NCBI RefSeq assembly: GCF_024298865.1
Contig: NZ_CP101161.1
Coordinates: 455,227 to 519,226, forward strand
Source: Halorarius halobius
GTDB lineage: Archaea > Halobacteriota > Halobacteria > Halobacteriales > Haloarculaceae
Direction of reading: 5' to 3'
Length of the DNA: 64,000 bases
Below the pieces are notes generated by a model. It was not told the origin of the DNA. It saw only the letters and a program-made list of their open reading frames with translations, and did not search any database. Position numbers and translations under genes: made by a program. Shown here one piece after another: positions 1 to 8,598 of this stretch. Within the stretch, counting starts at the first letter, position 1; the number at the start of each line of letters is the position of its first letter.

Positions 1-485
1 TGAAGCGCCAGTTCGTTGTGCGGCAGGCCAGACCCGGAGAAGATGGGGAGCTTCTGGCCGCGAACGAGGGTGTTCATCCCGTCGATGGCGGACACGCCCG
101 TCTGGATGAACTCCTCGGGGTACTCCCGTGCGGTGGGGTTGATGGCCGCGCCGACGATGGGCTCCTCCTTCTCGGGTTCGATGTCCGGACCGCCGTCGAT
201 GGGCTGGCCCGACCCCGAGAGCACGCGCCCGAGCAGTTCCTCGGTCAGCGGCATCTGGAGCGTCTCGCCCAGGAACCGAACCGACGACTCCTTGTCGATG
301 CCCGAGGTGCCCTCGAACACCTGGATGGCGACGTAGTCGCTCGTCGACTCGAGCACCTGACCGCGTCGCGTCTCGCCGCTGGGCGTCTCTATCTCGACGA
401 TCTCGTCGTAGCCGACCGGCTCGTCGACTTCGGCGAACACCAGCGGGCCGCTGATCTCCGTGATGGTCTTGTATTCCTTCTGCAT
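1..485 (-). CDS. atpB: A-type ATP synthase subunit B, N-terminal part (cut by window edge)
   Basis: This is the non-catalytic B subunit of the archaeal A1Ao ATP synthase, which alternates with subunit A in the cytoplasmic hexamer. The first 161 codons are present; the rest lies beyond position 1. The visible part starts MQKEYKTI and contains the N-terminal beta-barrel and the start of the nucleotide-binding-like domain, including the family motif [11 protein letters not shown] at the cut end. The ATG at 485 lies 2 bp after the atpA stop codon, so it is the next gene of the atp operon. The subunit D gene would be expected downstream, outside the window. Confidence 0.96.
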   Translation of the reverse strand, partial: MQKEYKTITEISGPLVFAEVDEPVGYDEIVEIETPSGETRRGQVLESTSDYVAIQVFEGTSGIDKESSVRFLGETLQMPLTEELLGRVLSGSGQPIDGGPDIEPEKEEPIVGAAINPTAREYPEEFIQTGVSAIDGMNTLVRGQKLPIFSGSGLPHNELAL

Positions 486-487
486 TG

Positions 488-2245
488 TCAGTACAGCTCC
501 TGGAGCTGTTCGGCGATGTCTGCCTCGAGTTCGTCGATGAACTCGTTGTAGTCCTCCGCGACGCCCATCCGGTTCAGGCGCGGCGCGGCGTCGATGTCCT
601 GTATCTCCTCGACCGGGACCCCGGCCTCGAGCGCGTCGAACGCCTCGTCGTTGAACGTCTTGATGGCGCCGAGCATCCGGTAGGTCTTCTCCGGCTCACA
701 GTAGGTGTCGACGTCGTGGAACGCGTTCTGCTGGAGCCACGCCTCGCGCAGGTAGCGGGCGACCTCCAGGGTCAGCTGCTGGTCCTCGGGCAGGGCGTCC
801 TTGCCGACGAGCTGGACGATCTCCTGCAGTTCCTGCTCCTCGTCGAGCGTGTCGACGGCCCACTGCCGCTGTTCGGGCCAGTCGTCCTCGACGTTGTCCT
901 CGAACCAGGGGTCGAGCTGTTCCCGGTACAGCGAGTACGACTCGTTCCAGTTGATGGAGGGGAAGTGCCGCCGTTCCGCGAGGTCGGCGTCGAGCGCCCA
1001 GAACGTCTTCACGATACGCAGGGTGTTCTGCGTGACCGGCTCCGAGAAGTCGCCACCCGGCGGGCTGACCGCGCCGATGACCGAGATGGAGCCCTCGGTG
1101 TCGTTGATGTTCTGGAAGTAGCCGGCCCGCTCGTAGAACTCCGAGAGGCGCGCGGCCAGATACGCGGGGTAGCCCTCCTCGCCGGGCATCTCCTCGAGCC
1201 GCGAGGAGATCTCCCGCATCGCCTCGGCCCACCGCGAGGTGGAGTCGGCCATCAGCGCCACGTCGTACCCCATGTCGCGGTAGTACTCCGCGATGGTGAT
1301 GCCCGTGTACACGCAGGATTCACGCGCCGCGACGGGCATGTTGGAGGTGTTGGCGATGAGGCAGGTCCGCGACATCAGGGGGTTGCCCGTGATGGGGTCC
1401 TCCAGTTCGGGGAAGTCCTCGATGACCTCCGTCATCTCGTTGCCACGCTCGCCACAGCCGACGTAGACGACGATGTCCGCGTCGGCCCACTTCGCGAGCT
1501 GGTGCTGGGTGACGGTCTTGCCCGAGCCGAAGGGCCCCGGAATCGCCGCCGTCCCGCCCTTCGCTATCGGGAACAGTCCGTCGAGGACGCGCTGGCCCGA
1601 GACGAGCGGCGTCGTCGGCGTCTCCTTCTCGGCGGTGGGCCGAGCCTGCCGGACCGGCCACTCCTGGCGCATCGTGATCTCCTCGCCGTTGTCGAGTTCG
1701 ACGACCGCTTCCTCGACGTCGAACTCGCCCTCTTTCGCCTCGCTGACGGCGCCGCCCTCGAAGTCCGGCGGGACGAGCACCTTGTGGTCGATCTGGACCG
1801 TCTCCTCGACGACCCCGACCACGTCACCGGGTTCGACCTCGTCGCCCTCGGAGACGGTGGGTTCGAACGCCCAGGTCTTCTCCAGGTCGATGCCCGGCGC
1901 GTCGACGCCGCGGTCGAGGAACGCGCCCATCTGCTCTTCGAGCACGTCGAGCGGGCGCTGGACGCCGTCGTAAATCGAGTCCAGCATCCCCGGCCCGAGG
2001 TCGACGGTCAGCGGCTCGCCGGTGTTCTCGACCGGTTCGCCGGGCGCGACGTCCGACGTCTCCTCGTACACCTGAATCGTGGTCAGGTTCCCTTCGATCT
2101 CGATGACCTCGCCCATCAGTCCTTCGTCGCCCACGTAGACGACGTCGTTCATCTTGGCTTCGAGGCCCGTGGCGGTCACGACCGGACCGCTCACGCTTTC
2201 GATGACGCCGTTCTGCTCGACGTCGGTGTCCTGTGCTTGGCTCAT
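488..2245 (-). CDS. atpA: A-type ATP synthase catalytic subunit A
   Basis: Catalytic subunit of the A1Ao ATP synthase, making ATP from ADP and phosphate with the ion gradient. The 585-residue protein has the usual length for the family. It shows the beta-barrel start, the extended non-homologous region that distinguishes A-type from F-type catalytic subunits, and a Walker A motif GPFGSGKT near residue 235, followed by GCGERGNEM. No intein interrupts the Walker region. The ATG overlaps the atpF stop by 4 bp, and the stop codon is 2 bp before atpB, so translation is probably coupled through the operon. Confidence 0.98.
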   Translation of the reverse strand: MSQAQDTDVEQNGVIESVSGPVVTATGLEAKMNDVVYVGDEGLMGEVIEIEGNLTTIQVYEETSDVAPGEPVENTGEPLTVDLGPGMLDSIYDGVQRPLDVLEEQMGAFLDRGVDAPGIDLEKTWAFEPTVSEGDEVEPGDVVGVVEETVQIDHKVLVPPDFEGGAVSEAKEGEFDVEEAVVELDNGEEITMRQEWPVRQARPTAEKETPTTPLVSGQRVLDGLFPIAKGGTAAIPGPFGSGKTVTQHQLAKWADADIVVYVGCGERGNEMTEVIEDFPELEDPITGNPLMSRTCLIANTSNMPVAARESCVYTGITIAEYYRDMGYDVALMADSTSRWAEAMREISSRLEEMPGEEGYPAYLAARLSEFYERAGYFQNINDTEGSISVIGAVSPPGGDFSEPVTQNTLRIVKTFWALDADLAERRHFPSINWNESYSLYREQLDPWFEDNVEDDWPEQRQWAVDTLDEEQELQEIVQLVGKDALPEDQQLTLEVARYLREAWLQQNAFHDVDTYCEPEKTYRMLGAIKTFNDEAFDALEAGVPVEEIQDIDAAPRLNRMGVAEDYNEFIDELEADIAEQLQELY

Positions 2246-2571
2246 TGTTGGTCTTCCTCCATCAGGTCGATCCCGATTGCGCGCTTGATCTGGTCGCGGA
2301 GGCCGCCCGAACCGGCCCCGCCGCCCAGCGTCACGAGCACGGGTTCGACGCTCGTTTCGACGTTCTGTCGGACTGTACGCGAGAGGTGCTCCAGGTCGTC
2401 GTCGTGCATCACGACGATGCCGACGTCGTCGTCGGCGAACATCTCCTCGACGACGCTATCGAGCTGCTCGTCCTTCTGGTCGTCGGGGACGTTCTCGCAC
2501 TTGCGGACGCCGGCGAGCCTGAAGCCGGTGGTGAACTCCGGACTGCCGATGACGCCGATCTCCTGGCTCAT
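2242..2571 (-). CDS. atpF: A-type ATP synthase subunit F
   Basis: Small regulatory subunit of the central stalk of the A1Ao ATP synthase, 109 residues. The N-terminus ([19 protein letters not shown]) is the typical opening of this family, and the Rossmann-like fold is followed by a helix-rich C-terminus. It overlaps both neighbours by 4 bp (ATGA junctions), between subunit C upstream and subunit A downstream, which is the standard archaeal order. Confidence 0.95.
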   Translation of the reverse strand: MSQEIGVIGSPEFTTGFRLAGVRKCENVPDDQKDEQLDSVVEEMFADDDVGIVVMHDDDLEHLSRTVRQNVETSVEPVLVTLGGGAGSGGLRDQIKRAIGIDLMEEDQQ

Positions 2572-3626
2572 TGTATCACCAGCTCCTCCTCGATCTCCTC
2601 GGTCGAGAGACCGGCCTCCCGACCCCGCGCGATGGCACGGATGTTCTCGACCTCGCGCTCCTTGGCGAGGACGTACGCGAGCACCGGACAGACGGACAGC
2701 GGATACCGGCTCGACAGCTTGTCCGAGTACTCCAAAAGCGCCGCGTCCAGCGCGTGCTCGAAGCCGATGAGGTCGTCGGCCGCCTCCAGTTCGTCGAGCG
2801 CGCGGTCGAGGTCGTCACCGTACGGCGATTCACGGACCCGTGCGACGAGTTCGTCGGGGTTGGACGCGAGCTGTCGGACCGTCGCCTCGTCGAACAGCCG
2901 GCCGCCCTCGATGAAGTACTCCGAGGGCTCGATCTCCGCGCCCGACCGCGCGAGCCGGAGCGCGTTCCGGAGGTTCCGGAAATCTATCTCCGCCCGAAGG
3001 AACTGGATGTACAGCTCCTCGGCGCGGTTCGGCTCGTCGGGGAGGTCCTGGAGCAGGTTCGCGTAGAAGGCGCGGTCCGTCGCGTTCTCCAGCGGGACCA
3101 GCACGCCCTCCTCTTCGTACGTCTCGAGGGCGTCGGCCAGCGAGTCGCCGAACATCGTACCCGACAGGAGTTCGACGGCCTCCTCGATGGAGCTGGCGTC
3201 GACCAGCCGCGAGAGGAACGCGTCGGTGAACTCGCCGGCCTCGATGAGGTCGTCCTCGATCTCGGCGCTCGGGGCGTCGGAGTAGAGTCCCCGAAACACC
3301 GTCTTCACGTTCCAGGCGTCGAACTTCCGCAGGTATCGGGCGACGTAGTCGTACAGCTGTCCGTCGGCCCAGTCGAGAAGGTCGTCGAAATGCTTGGCGA
3401 GGTTCTCGTTGAGCGCGTACTCGATGAGGTCGACGCCGGAGAAGCGGGAGCCGAGCGCGTTCATCTCGCCCTCGTACTCCGTCTCCTCCATGAACCGGGC
3501 GATCTCGCCCGGGCCCATCCGGACGAGCTTCCGGTAGTCGTCGGCGTCGAACAGCGACGCGCGCCGGGACCGCACTCTGGCGGTGACGTATTCGTAGTTC
3601 GCGGTGCCGTCCTCCTTGATGCTCAT
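2568..3626 (-). CDS. atpC: A-type ATP synthase subunit C
   Basis: Socket subunit of 352 residues that links the central stalk to the membrane rotor of the A1Ao ATP synthase. The protein is mainly alpha-helical and acidic, with the repeated helical organisation typical of V/A-type subunit C/d. An in-frame ATG exists 43 codons upstream, but that extension is arginine- and glycine-rich and lies inside atpE. The start at 3626 (MSIKEDGTANYEY) gives a normal protein and a 4-bp overlap with the atpE stop, so it is preferred. Confidence 0.95.
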   Translation of the reverse strand: MSIKEDGTANYEYVTARVRSRRASLFDADDYRKLVRMGPGEIARFMEETEYEGEMNALGSRFSGVDLIEYALNENLAKHFDDLLDWADGQLYDYVARYLRKFDAWNVKTVFRGLYSDAPSAEIEDDLIEAGEFTDAFLSRLVDASSIEEAVELLSGTMFGDSLADALETYEEEGVLVPLENATDRAFYANLLQDLPDEPNRAEELYIQFLRAEIDFRNLRNALRLARSGAEIEPSEYFIEGGRLFDEATVRQLASNPDELVARVRESPYGDDLDRALDELEAADDLIGFEHALDAALLEYSDKLSSRYPLSVCPVLAYVLAKEREVENIRAIARGREAGLSTEEIEEELVIQ

Positions 3627-4207
3627 CGTTCCTCGAACAGTTCCTCGGAGATCTCCCGGAGGTTCTCCTCCCAGACCTCCTCGAGCACGGAGTCGAACGT
3701 GTTGTTCACGCGGACCCGGCTCGCCTCCGCCTCGACGACGACGCCGCCGAGACACTCCGTCTCGCCGGCCACCTCGAACCCGTCGTAGTCGGCGACGATG
3801 TCGCCGAGTAGCTCCTGGTCGTCGGCCCGTCCGTACACGTGGACGGTGTCGGCGTCCTCGAACTCGGTGGCCGCGGCGTCGAGCAGCGCGCGGGTCAGCT
3901 CCTCGCGCTTCTCGCCGTCGATGTCGGCGACCGCCGCCTCGACGCGCTCGCGGACGTCCTGGAGCGTCTCGCGGCGGGCTTCGAGCCGCTGCTGTTTCGC
4001 CTCCAGTTTCGCGGAGGAGAGCTTCTGCTCTCGCTCCTGTTCTATCTGCTGTTCCACTTCCCGTTCGGCTTCCGCGACGATGTCCTGCGCGTCGTCTTCT
4101 GCCTCGGCCACTATCTCCTCGGCACGGGCTTCGCCGTCCGCCCGAATCTCCTCCGCACGCGCGCGGGCTTCGTCTCGGATGTCCTCTACGACCGTATCAA
4201 GGCTCAT
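3623..4207 (-). CDS. atpE: A-type ATP synthase subunit E (peripheral stalk)
   Basis: Peripheral stalk subunit of 194 residues. The first ~100 residues form a long charged coiled coil rich in Ala, Glu and Arg, which in this family pairs with subunit H to make the stator. The C-terminal half is the globular domain that binds the top of the A/B hexamer. It starts 24 bp after the proteolipid gene and overlaps atpC by 4 bp. Confidence 0.95.
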   Translation of the reverse strand: MSLDTVVEDIRDEARARAEEIRADGEARAEEIVAEAEDDAQDIVAEAEREVEQQIEQEREQKLSSAKLEAKQQRLEARRETLQDVRERVEAAVADIDGEKREELTRALLDAAATEFEDADTVHVYGRADDQELLGDIVADYDGFEVAGETECLGGVVVEAEASRVRVNNTFDSVLEEVWEENLREISEELFEER

Positions 4208-4231
4208 TTGTGCAAAAGGGGGTCCGTGTGA

Positions 4232-4495
4232 TTACAGCGTGAGGAACACGACGACGAGCGCCAGAATCACGAGCGTCTCCGGGAGTACCGTCAGGATGAG
4301 CCCGCGACCGAACATCTCGTCGTCCTCGGCGACGGCGCCGACCGCCGCGGCACCGATACCACGCTCGGCGTACCCCGCGCCGAAGGCGGCGAGCCCGACC
4401 GCGAGGGCGGCCGCGGAAGTCGCGGGAATGGCCGGAGCCGTACTCTGCAGGAGCGGTGCGATACTGCTGAACAGCGCAATGGCGAATTCGTACAT
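4232..4495 (-). CDS. atpK: A-type ATP synthase proteolipid subunit K (c ring)
   Basis: Rotor ring subunit, 87 residues, with two transmembrane helices. The first helix is Ala/Gly-rich (AAALAVGLAAFGAGYAERG) and leads into the polar loop. The second carries the ion-binding carboxylate, the Glu in VLPETLVI. Many copies per enzyme are needed. A separate 157-bp upstream gap contains a TATA-like element, which fits extra expression of this gene relative to the rest of the operon. Confidence 0.96.
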   Translation of the reverse strand: MYEFAIALFSSIAPLLQSTAPAIPATSAAALAVGLAAFGAGYAERGIGAAAVGAVAEDDEMFGRGLILTVLPETLVILALVVVFLTL

Positions 4496-4550
4496 GGGTA
4501 GTCAGTCCTCGGTGGTTGTCTCCGAACAGCCGTACCTCACAGTAGACAAC

Positions 4551-4560
4551 CCATAAAACT
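4551..4560 (-). promoter_or_regulatory. Probable internal promoter upstream of atpK
   Basis: On the minus strand this reads AGTTTTATGG, a TATA-like AT-rich element in a GC-rich gap between atpI and atpK. A start about 27 bp downstream would give a leader of roughly 35 nt before the atpK ATG. It is the only AT-rich block in the gap. Assignment is by position and composition only. Confidence 0.45.
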
Positions 4561-4652
4561 TCCCAAACGCGCCAAGGAGGCCGTCTGCGGCCGGTATGCG
4601 AACGGATACCACTACCGGTGTCCGCGGGCGGACAGGAAAGCGAGCGGCGGGC

Positions 4653-6926
4653 TCAGTCCTCGGTGGTGAACTGCCGCTCGTAGCCGAACGGCTCGTAGTC
4701 GCGGCCGCCACCCTCGTAGAACTTCCCGAAGAACTCCACGTACTCGAGACGCACCGCCTGCAGACCGGCGGAGGTGATGCCGAGCACGAGCACGAGCAGG
4801 TGGCCGAGCACGAGGATGACAAGCCCCGCCAGCCCGCCCAGGATGAGGGCGGCGGCGCCCTCGCCGTTGAGCAGGCCGCCGAAGATTATCTGCTCCTGCG
4901 GGTACGAGTGGTCCGCGAAGAACAGGAGGTGGAACTCACCGCCCTCCGCGGCCGCCCCGAACACGAGCAGGTTGACGGCCAGCGCCATCCCGGCTTTCGC
5001 CAGCAACACGGCCGCGAGCCGCGTGTAGGAGATGACGTGTCCGAACGCCTGGGTGATGGACTCGATGATGCCGATGCCGCCCTCAGCGGCGATGACGAGC
5101 GCCAGGCCGACGAACGTCACCACCAACGCGAGGTCGATGACGATGCTCCCGACGCTGAACAGGTCTATCGCCGGGAACCCGGTGAAGCCGAGTTTGAGCG
5201 CGACGGCGCTCTCCTCGATAGCCTCGCCCGTCGCGGGGTTGGTCATCCCCGGCTTGGCGAAGACGGCATACATGAACGGCGGCTTCGCGTTGAGCGCGGT
5301 CCGGGAGAACACCCAGACCCACAGGCTCACCGTCAGGATGATCCACGAGGCGCTCTCCATGAACGCCTCCCGGACGCCGTGGCTGAGGTTGTTCACGAAG
5401 TCGAACGTCCGTCCGATGACGAGATGGAACACGCCGGCGACGACGCTCAACAGGAGCCACGCCTGAGCGTACGCGATGTAGTGCGGCTGGAGCCCCTTGT
5501 GAATCGGCGGGTGGCCGAGATTCAACAGGAGTCCGGCACTCGACTCGGTGCCCCAGAGGATGTAGCCGAGCTGGTGAAGCCCGAAGAACTCCCCGTAGAG
5601 CACGCCGAAGACGGCGGTGAACAGCCCGGACAGGAGCCCGACGCCGCCGAGCGACTTGATGACGTCCGACTCGAAGTTGGACATCAGGAAGTAGCCGAGC
5701 CCCATGTACAGCAGACCGTAGCCGAGGTCACCGATCATGAACCCGAAGAACAGCGGGAACGTCAGGAACAGCACTATCGTCGGGTCCAGTTCCCAGTACT
5801 TCGGGCGGTTGATGACCTCGACGAGCGCCTCGAACGGCTTCACCACGTCGGAGTTGTCCTGCACGACGGGCGGCGCGCCGCCGCTCATCGGCGTGTCGGC
5901 CGCGGCGTGGCCACCGTCCGTGGCGACCTCGCCGGCGGCGGCACCGCCCGCCGCGGCACCGCCGGCCTCCGGCTGGTCGCTACCGCTGGCGAAGCCGTGT
6001 TCGTCGTAGTCGGCACGCTCCAGTTCCTCGACCTCGACGTGGTCGCCCACCCGGTTCTGGAGCGCCTCCGCGAGGTCGACGAAACGGTCGGTCGGAAGCC
6101 ACCCCTCCGCGACGAACGCGTTCTCGGTCGTCGCAAACGAGAGGGGCGCCTCCCGCTTCTGCACCTCGATAGCGAGCTTCTCCTCGGCGGCCAACAGGAA
6201 GCCGCCGACCTCCAGCCGGAGGTTGTCGAGTTCGTCCTCGACGTTCGAGAGCTTCGATTCGAGCTTCTGCTTGCGGTGGGTCAGCTCATCCAGATACTCC
6301 TCGGGTTCGGAGTCGGTCTCCGGCACCTCCAGTCCCGTGAAGTTCGCGCCGACCAGGGCGTCATCGACGTTGGCGGTCTCGGGGTAGACGAACGCGGCGA
6401 GCGTGTCCTCGCCCTGCTCTATCTGGTGTCTGTCGACGCCGTCGGCCTCGACGAGCGCGCGGCGGACGGCCTCGTAGTCGCCCTGCCCCACGCTGACGGT
6501 GAGGTTGTCGTACCCCTGCAGGAGGTCGAGGTCGATGCCGAGGTCGACGAACGGCTCGACAGCGTCGAGCTGTTCCTCGACCTCGCGGAGTTCGTCCTCG
6601 AGCTCGTCGCGTCGGTCGTCGAGTTCGTTCACCTGCTGGCGGACGTCCTCGAGCTCCTCGTCGAGCGCCTCGTCGGTGACGATGCGCGTCGGGCCGGCGT
6701 CCTCCTCTTCGACCCCGAGGATGGACTGGAGCGAGCGGACGGTGACCAGCTTCTCGGAAGCCTCGTCGGCCCCCGCTTCGGGGTCGCCCGGGTCGAACCC
6801 CTCCCACTCGCCGTCGTAGTCCGTTACGTCGAACAGCGAGAGGTCGTGGACTGCCTCGATGACGTCGTCCATCACGGACTTCGACCCCGTCACCGAGACC
6901 CGGCTCATTCGCTCAGGTCTGAGCAT
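4653..6926 (-). CDS. atpI: A-type ATP synthase membrane subunit I (a subunit)
   Basis: Static membrane subunit (family a/I), 757 residues, that forms the ion half-channels next to the proteolipid ring. The first ~330 residues are cytoplasmic, acidic and coiled-coil rich and contact the peripheral stalks. A low-complexity Ala/Gly linker follows (about residues 310-345), then about seven transmembrane helices, with the conserved SYTRL segment in the sixth or seventh helix carrying the essential Arg. The ATG at 6926 overlaps the upstream gene by 14 bp. A second ATG at 6908 (MSRVSVTG) is a real alternative start lying 4 bp after that gene. Confidence 0.96.
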   Translation of the reverse strand: MLRPERMSRVSVTGSKSVMDDVIEAVHDLSLFDVTDYDGEWEGFDPGDPEAGADEASEKLVTVRSLQSILGVEEEDAGPTRIVTDEALDEELEDVRQQVNELDDRRDELEDELREVEEQLDAVEPFVDLGIDLDLLQGYDNLTVSVGQGDYEAVRRALVEADGVDRHQIEQGEDTLAAFVYPETANVDDALVGANFTGLEVPETDSEPEEYLDELTHRKQKLESKLSNVEDELDNLRLEVGGFLLAAEEKLAIEVQKREAPLSFATTENAFVAEGWLPTDRFVDLAEALQNRVGDHVEVEELERADYDEHGFASGSDQPEAGGAAAGGAAAGEVATDGGHAAADTPMSGGAPPVVQDNSDVVKPFEALVEVINRPKYWELDPTIVLFLTFPLFFGFMIGDLGYGLLYMGLGYFLMSNFESDVIKSLGGVGLLSGLFTAVFGVLYGEFFGLHQLGYILWGTESSAGLLLNLGHPPIHKGLQPHYIAYAQAWLLLSVVAGVFHLVIGRTFDFVNNLSHGVREAFMESASWIILTVSLWVWVFSRTALNAKPPFMYAVFAKPGMTNPATGEAIEESAVALKLGFTGFPAIDLFSVGSIVIDLALVVTFVGLALVIAAEGGIGIIESITQAFGHVISYTRLAAVLLAKAGMALAVNLLVFGAAAEGGEFHLLFFADHSYPQEQIIFGGLLNGEGAAALILGGLAGLVILVLGHLLVLVLGITSAGLQAVRLEYVEFFGKFYEGGGRDYEPFGYERQFTTED

Positions 6927-7245
6927 GTACCGCCTCCTCGAAGCGTTCGAGGACGTCGTCGACGACCTCCTCCTCGCGGTCGGCGGCGCGAGCTTCGAGC
7001 TTCTCGCGCTCGGCCTGCCCCTCCTCGAGCAGGGCCTCCCGCTCCTGTTCGATCTCTTCGCGGGCCTCGGAGAGCCGCTCGTCGCGAAGCTCGGAAGCCT
7101 CCTGCTCGGCCTCCTCGCGGATCTCGTCGGCCTCGTCGCGGGCCTCCGAGATCATCTCCTCGCGGGCCTGTTCGGCCTCGGCGACGATCTCGTCGGCCTC
7201 CTGCTCGGCCTCCTTGATTCGGTCCAGAACCTCTGGCCTCGCCAT
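6913..7245 (-). CDS. atpH: A-type ATP synthase subunit H (peripheral stalk coiled coil)
   Basis: A 110-residue, almost entirely coiled-coil protein (Glu, Ala, Arg heptads) that begins MARPEVLDRIKEAEQ, as expected for AhaH/AtpH, the stator partner of subunit E. It is the first gene of the atp operon. The open frame runs further upstream to 7482, but that part is repeat DNA with no coiled-coil character. A TATA-like element sits about 30 bp before the ATG at 7245, which supports this start. Confidence 0.93.
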   Translation of the reverse strand: MARPEVLDRIKEAEQEADEIVAEAEQAREEMISEARDEADEIREEAEQEASELRDERLSEAREEIEQEREALLEEGQAEREKLEARAADREEEVVDDVLERFEEAVHAQT

Positions 7246-7275
7246 ATTCGTATCGTGCGACGCTTGGGCAACGCC

Positions 7276-7283
7276 GTATATGG
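7276..7283 (-). promoter_or_regulatory. Promoter (TATA-like) of the atp operon
   Basis: The minus strand reads CCATATAC about 31-38 bp upstream of the atpH ATG, in an otherwise GC-rich region. The predicted transcript would begin near 7253 and have only a few bases of leader, which is common in haloarchaea. Confidence 0.55.
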
Positions 7284-7295
7284 TAGTTGCGAAAT

Positions 7296-7417
7296 GCGTG
7301 GCGCGAGCGAGTGCCACGGAACGGTGAACGGGGAGCGGAGCGACGACCCGCGAACTGCGTGGTCGAGCGAAGCGAGGCCACGGAACAGCGAGCGGGGAGC
7401 GGAGCGACGACCCGCGA
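7296..7417. repeat. Two tandem copies of a ~60-bp GC-rich intergenic repeat
   Basis: Copy 1 spans 7296-7353 and copy 2 spans 7357-7417. Both end in the same 24-bp sequence (7330-7353 and 7394-7417; core GGAGCGGAGCGACGACCC). Both begin with a short inverted repeat, CGTGG...CCACG, that can form a hairpin. The block lies between the atp promoter and the next gene. A diverged copy of the 24-bp core occurs at 56290-56316, also between genes. Confidence 0.75.
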
Positions 7418-7462
7418 CCCGAATCCGGGGAACTAAGCCGGGCGAGCGCCAACTCGCGGGTG

Positions 7463-8122
7463 ATGGGATTCCTGGAGGACAAGGCGCGCGCCCGGGTGTT
7501 CTACCGGTACCTCTCGACGGTGTACGACACCATCAACCCGTACATCTGGAACGAACGGATGCGCGACGAGGCGCTGGAGTGGTTCGACGTCGACGCCGAC
7601 GACCGGGTGCTCGACGTTGGCTGTGGCACCGGGTTCGCCACCGAGGGGCTACTCGAACACACCGACGACGTTCACGGGCTCGACCAGTCCGCCGACCAAC
7701 TGGAGAAGGCGTTCGCCAAGTTCGGGAAGACCGACCGCGTGAAGTTCTACCGCGGCGACGCCGAGCGGCTCCCGTTCCGCGACGACGCGTTCGACGCCGT
7801 CTGGTCGTCGGGGAGCATCGAGTACTGGCCGAACCCGGTCGACGCACTCGCGGAGTGTCGCCGCGTCGCCAAGCCGGGCGGCACCGTGCTCGTCGTCGGT
7901 CCCGACTACCCGAAGACGACGCCGTTCCAGAAGCTCGCGGACGCCATCATGCTGTTCTACGACGACGAGGAGGCCGACCGGATGTTCGAGGCGGCGGGCT
8001 TCGAGGAGTTCGAACACCACATCCAGCAACGCCACCGGGGGACGCCGCGGGCCATCACTACCGTCGCGCGGGTCCCCGAGGACGCCGACCGCGAGTCCGA
8101 GCCGCTGGAAGCCGAGGCCTGA
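7463..8122 (+). CDS. SAM-dependent methyltransferase, VTE3-like (probable quinone methyltransferase)
   Basis: Class I methyltransferase of 219 residues. The SAM-binding motif VLDVGCGTG lies near residues 49-57, an acidic residue ends strand 2 (HGLDQS), and GDAERLPF is the post-II motif. The segments VYDTINPYIWNE and GSIEYWPNP match, from memory, the plant chloroplast 2-methyl-6-phytylbenzoquinol methyltransferase (VTE3), which is thought to be related to archaeal proteins. In a haloarchaeon the likely substrate is a menaquinone precursor; this is inference. A GTG directly before the ATG (7460) is an alternative start. It overlaps the convergent pilin-like frame. Confidence 0.85.
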   Translation: MGFLEDKARARVFYRYLSTVYDTINPYIWNERMRDEALEWFDVDADDRVLDVGCGTGFATEGLLEHTDDVHGLDQSADQLEKAFAKFGKTDRVKFYRGDAERLPFRDDAFDAVWSSGSIEYWPNPVDALAECRRVAKPGGTVLVVGPDYPKTTPFQKLADAIMLFYDDEEADRMFEAAGFEEFEHHIQQRHRGTPRAITTVARVPEDADRESEPLEAEA

Positions 8123-8577
8123 ACCGTCGTCGCCGCGGTCGCTACCTGCCGTCCGTTCTCCGAAACCGTCACCGTCAGCCGCGCGCCCGCCGTCAGTGGT
8201 GGGCGGTTCGTCCCCGCGACGACGAACGCCGCCCGCTGGCCGGCCGACCACGCGCCGTCGCCGGCGCGGTTGAACGGTCCCGACGGCGCGCCACGGAACC
8301 CCGGTGCACCGACGAACGGCACCGGCGGCTGGTGTGCCAGCGGGTCGCCGTCGACGATGACCCGGAGTTCGAGCGCGTCGACGGACAGCGTCCGGCCGCC
8401 GAGATGCCGGAGTTCGACCCGACCGTCGTCGGTGGCCGTGACGGTCACCGCGACCGGCCCCTCGGCGGTCGGCGGCGTCACCGTCAGCGCGGCGGCCGCC
8501 AGGCTCCCCGCGAGCAGGACGGTCAGCGCGACGAGCAGGACGACGCCGACGACCGGGGAGACACCACGGTGGGACAC
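7957..8577 (-). CDS. Archaeal type IV pilin-like protein
   Basis: The N-terminus RGVSPVVGVVLLVALTVLL is a class III signal peptide plus hydrophobic helix, the signature of archaeal type IV pilins processed by PibD. After the helix comes a beta-rich, probably extracellular domain of about 110 residues. The frame stays open for 166 bp inside the convergent methyltransferase gene, so the last ~55 residues (Ser- and Arg-rich) may be a read-through tail rather than conserved protein. The gene follows an exported-protein gene on the same strand by 21 bp and may share its transcript. Confidence 0.75.
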   Translation of the reverse strand: MSHRGVSPVVGVVLLVALTVLLAGSLAAAALTVTPPTAEGPVAVTVTATDDGRVELRHLGGRTLSVDALELRVIVDGDPLAHQPPVPFVGAPGFRGAPSGPFNRAGDGAWSAGQRAAFVVAGTNRPPLTAGARLTVTVSENGRQVATAATTVQASASSGSDSRSASSGTRATVVMARGVPRWRCWMWCSNSSKPAASNIRSASSSS

Positions 8578-8598
8578 GCGGCCGGTGGCCGCGGCATC

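Noticed and set aside
485..2770. Long plus-strand reading frame of 761 codons opposite atpA and atpF.
   Set aside because: Antisense shadow of conserved ATP synthase genes with no independent motif.
4503..4668. A 14-bp sequence (CAGTCCTCGGTGGT) present near both 4503 and 4652, the second being the end of atpI.
   Set aside because: It could be a remnant of an atpI 3' end duplication, but the match is short and the flanks do not extend convincingly.
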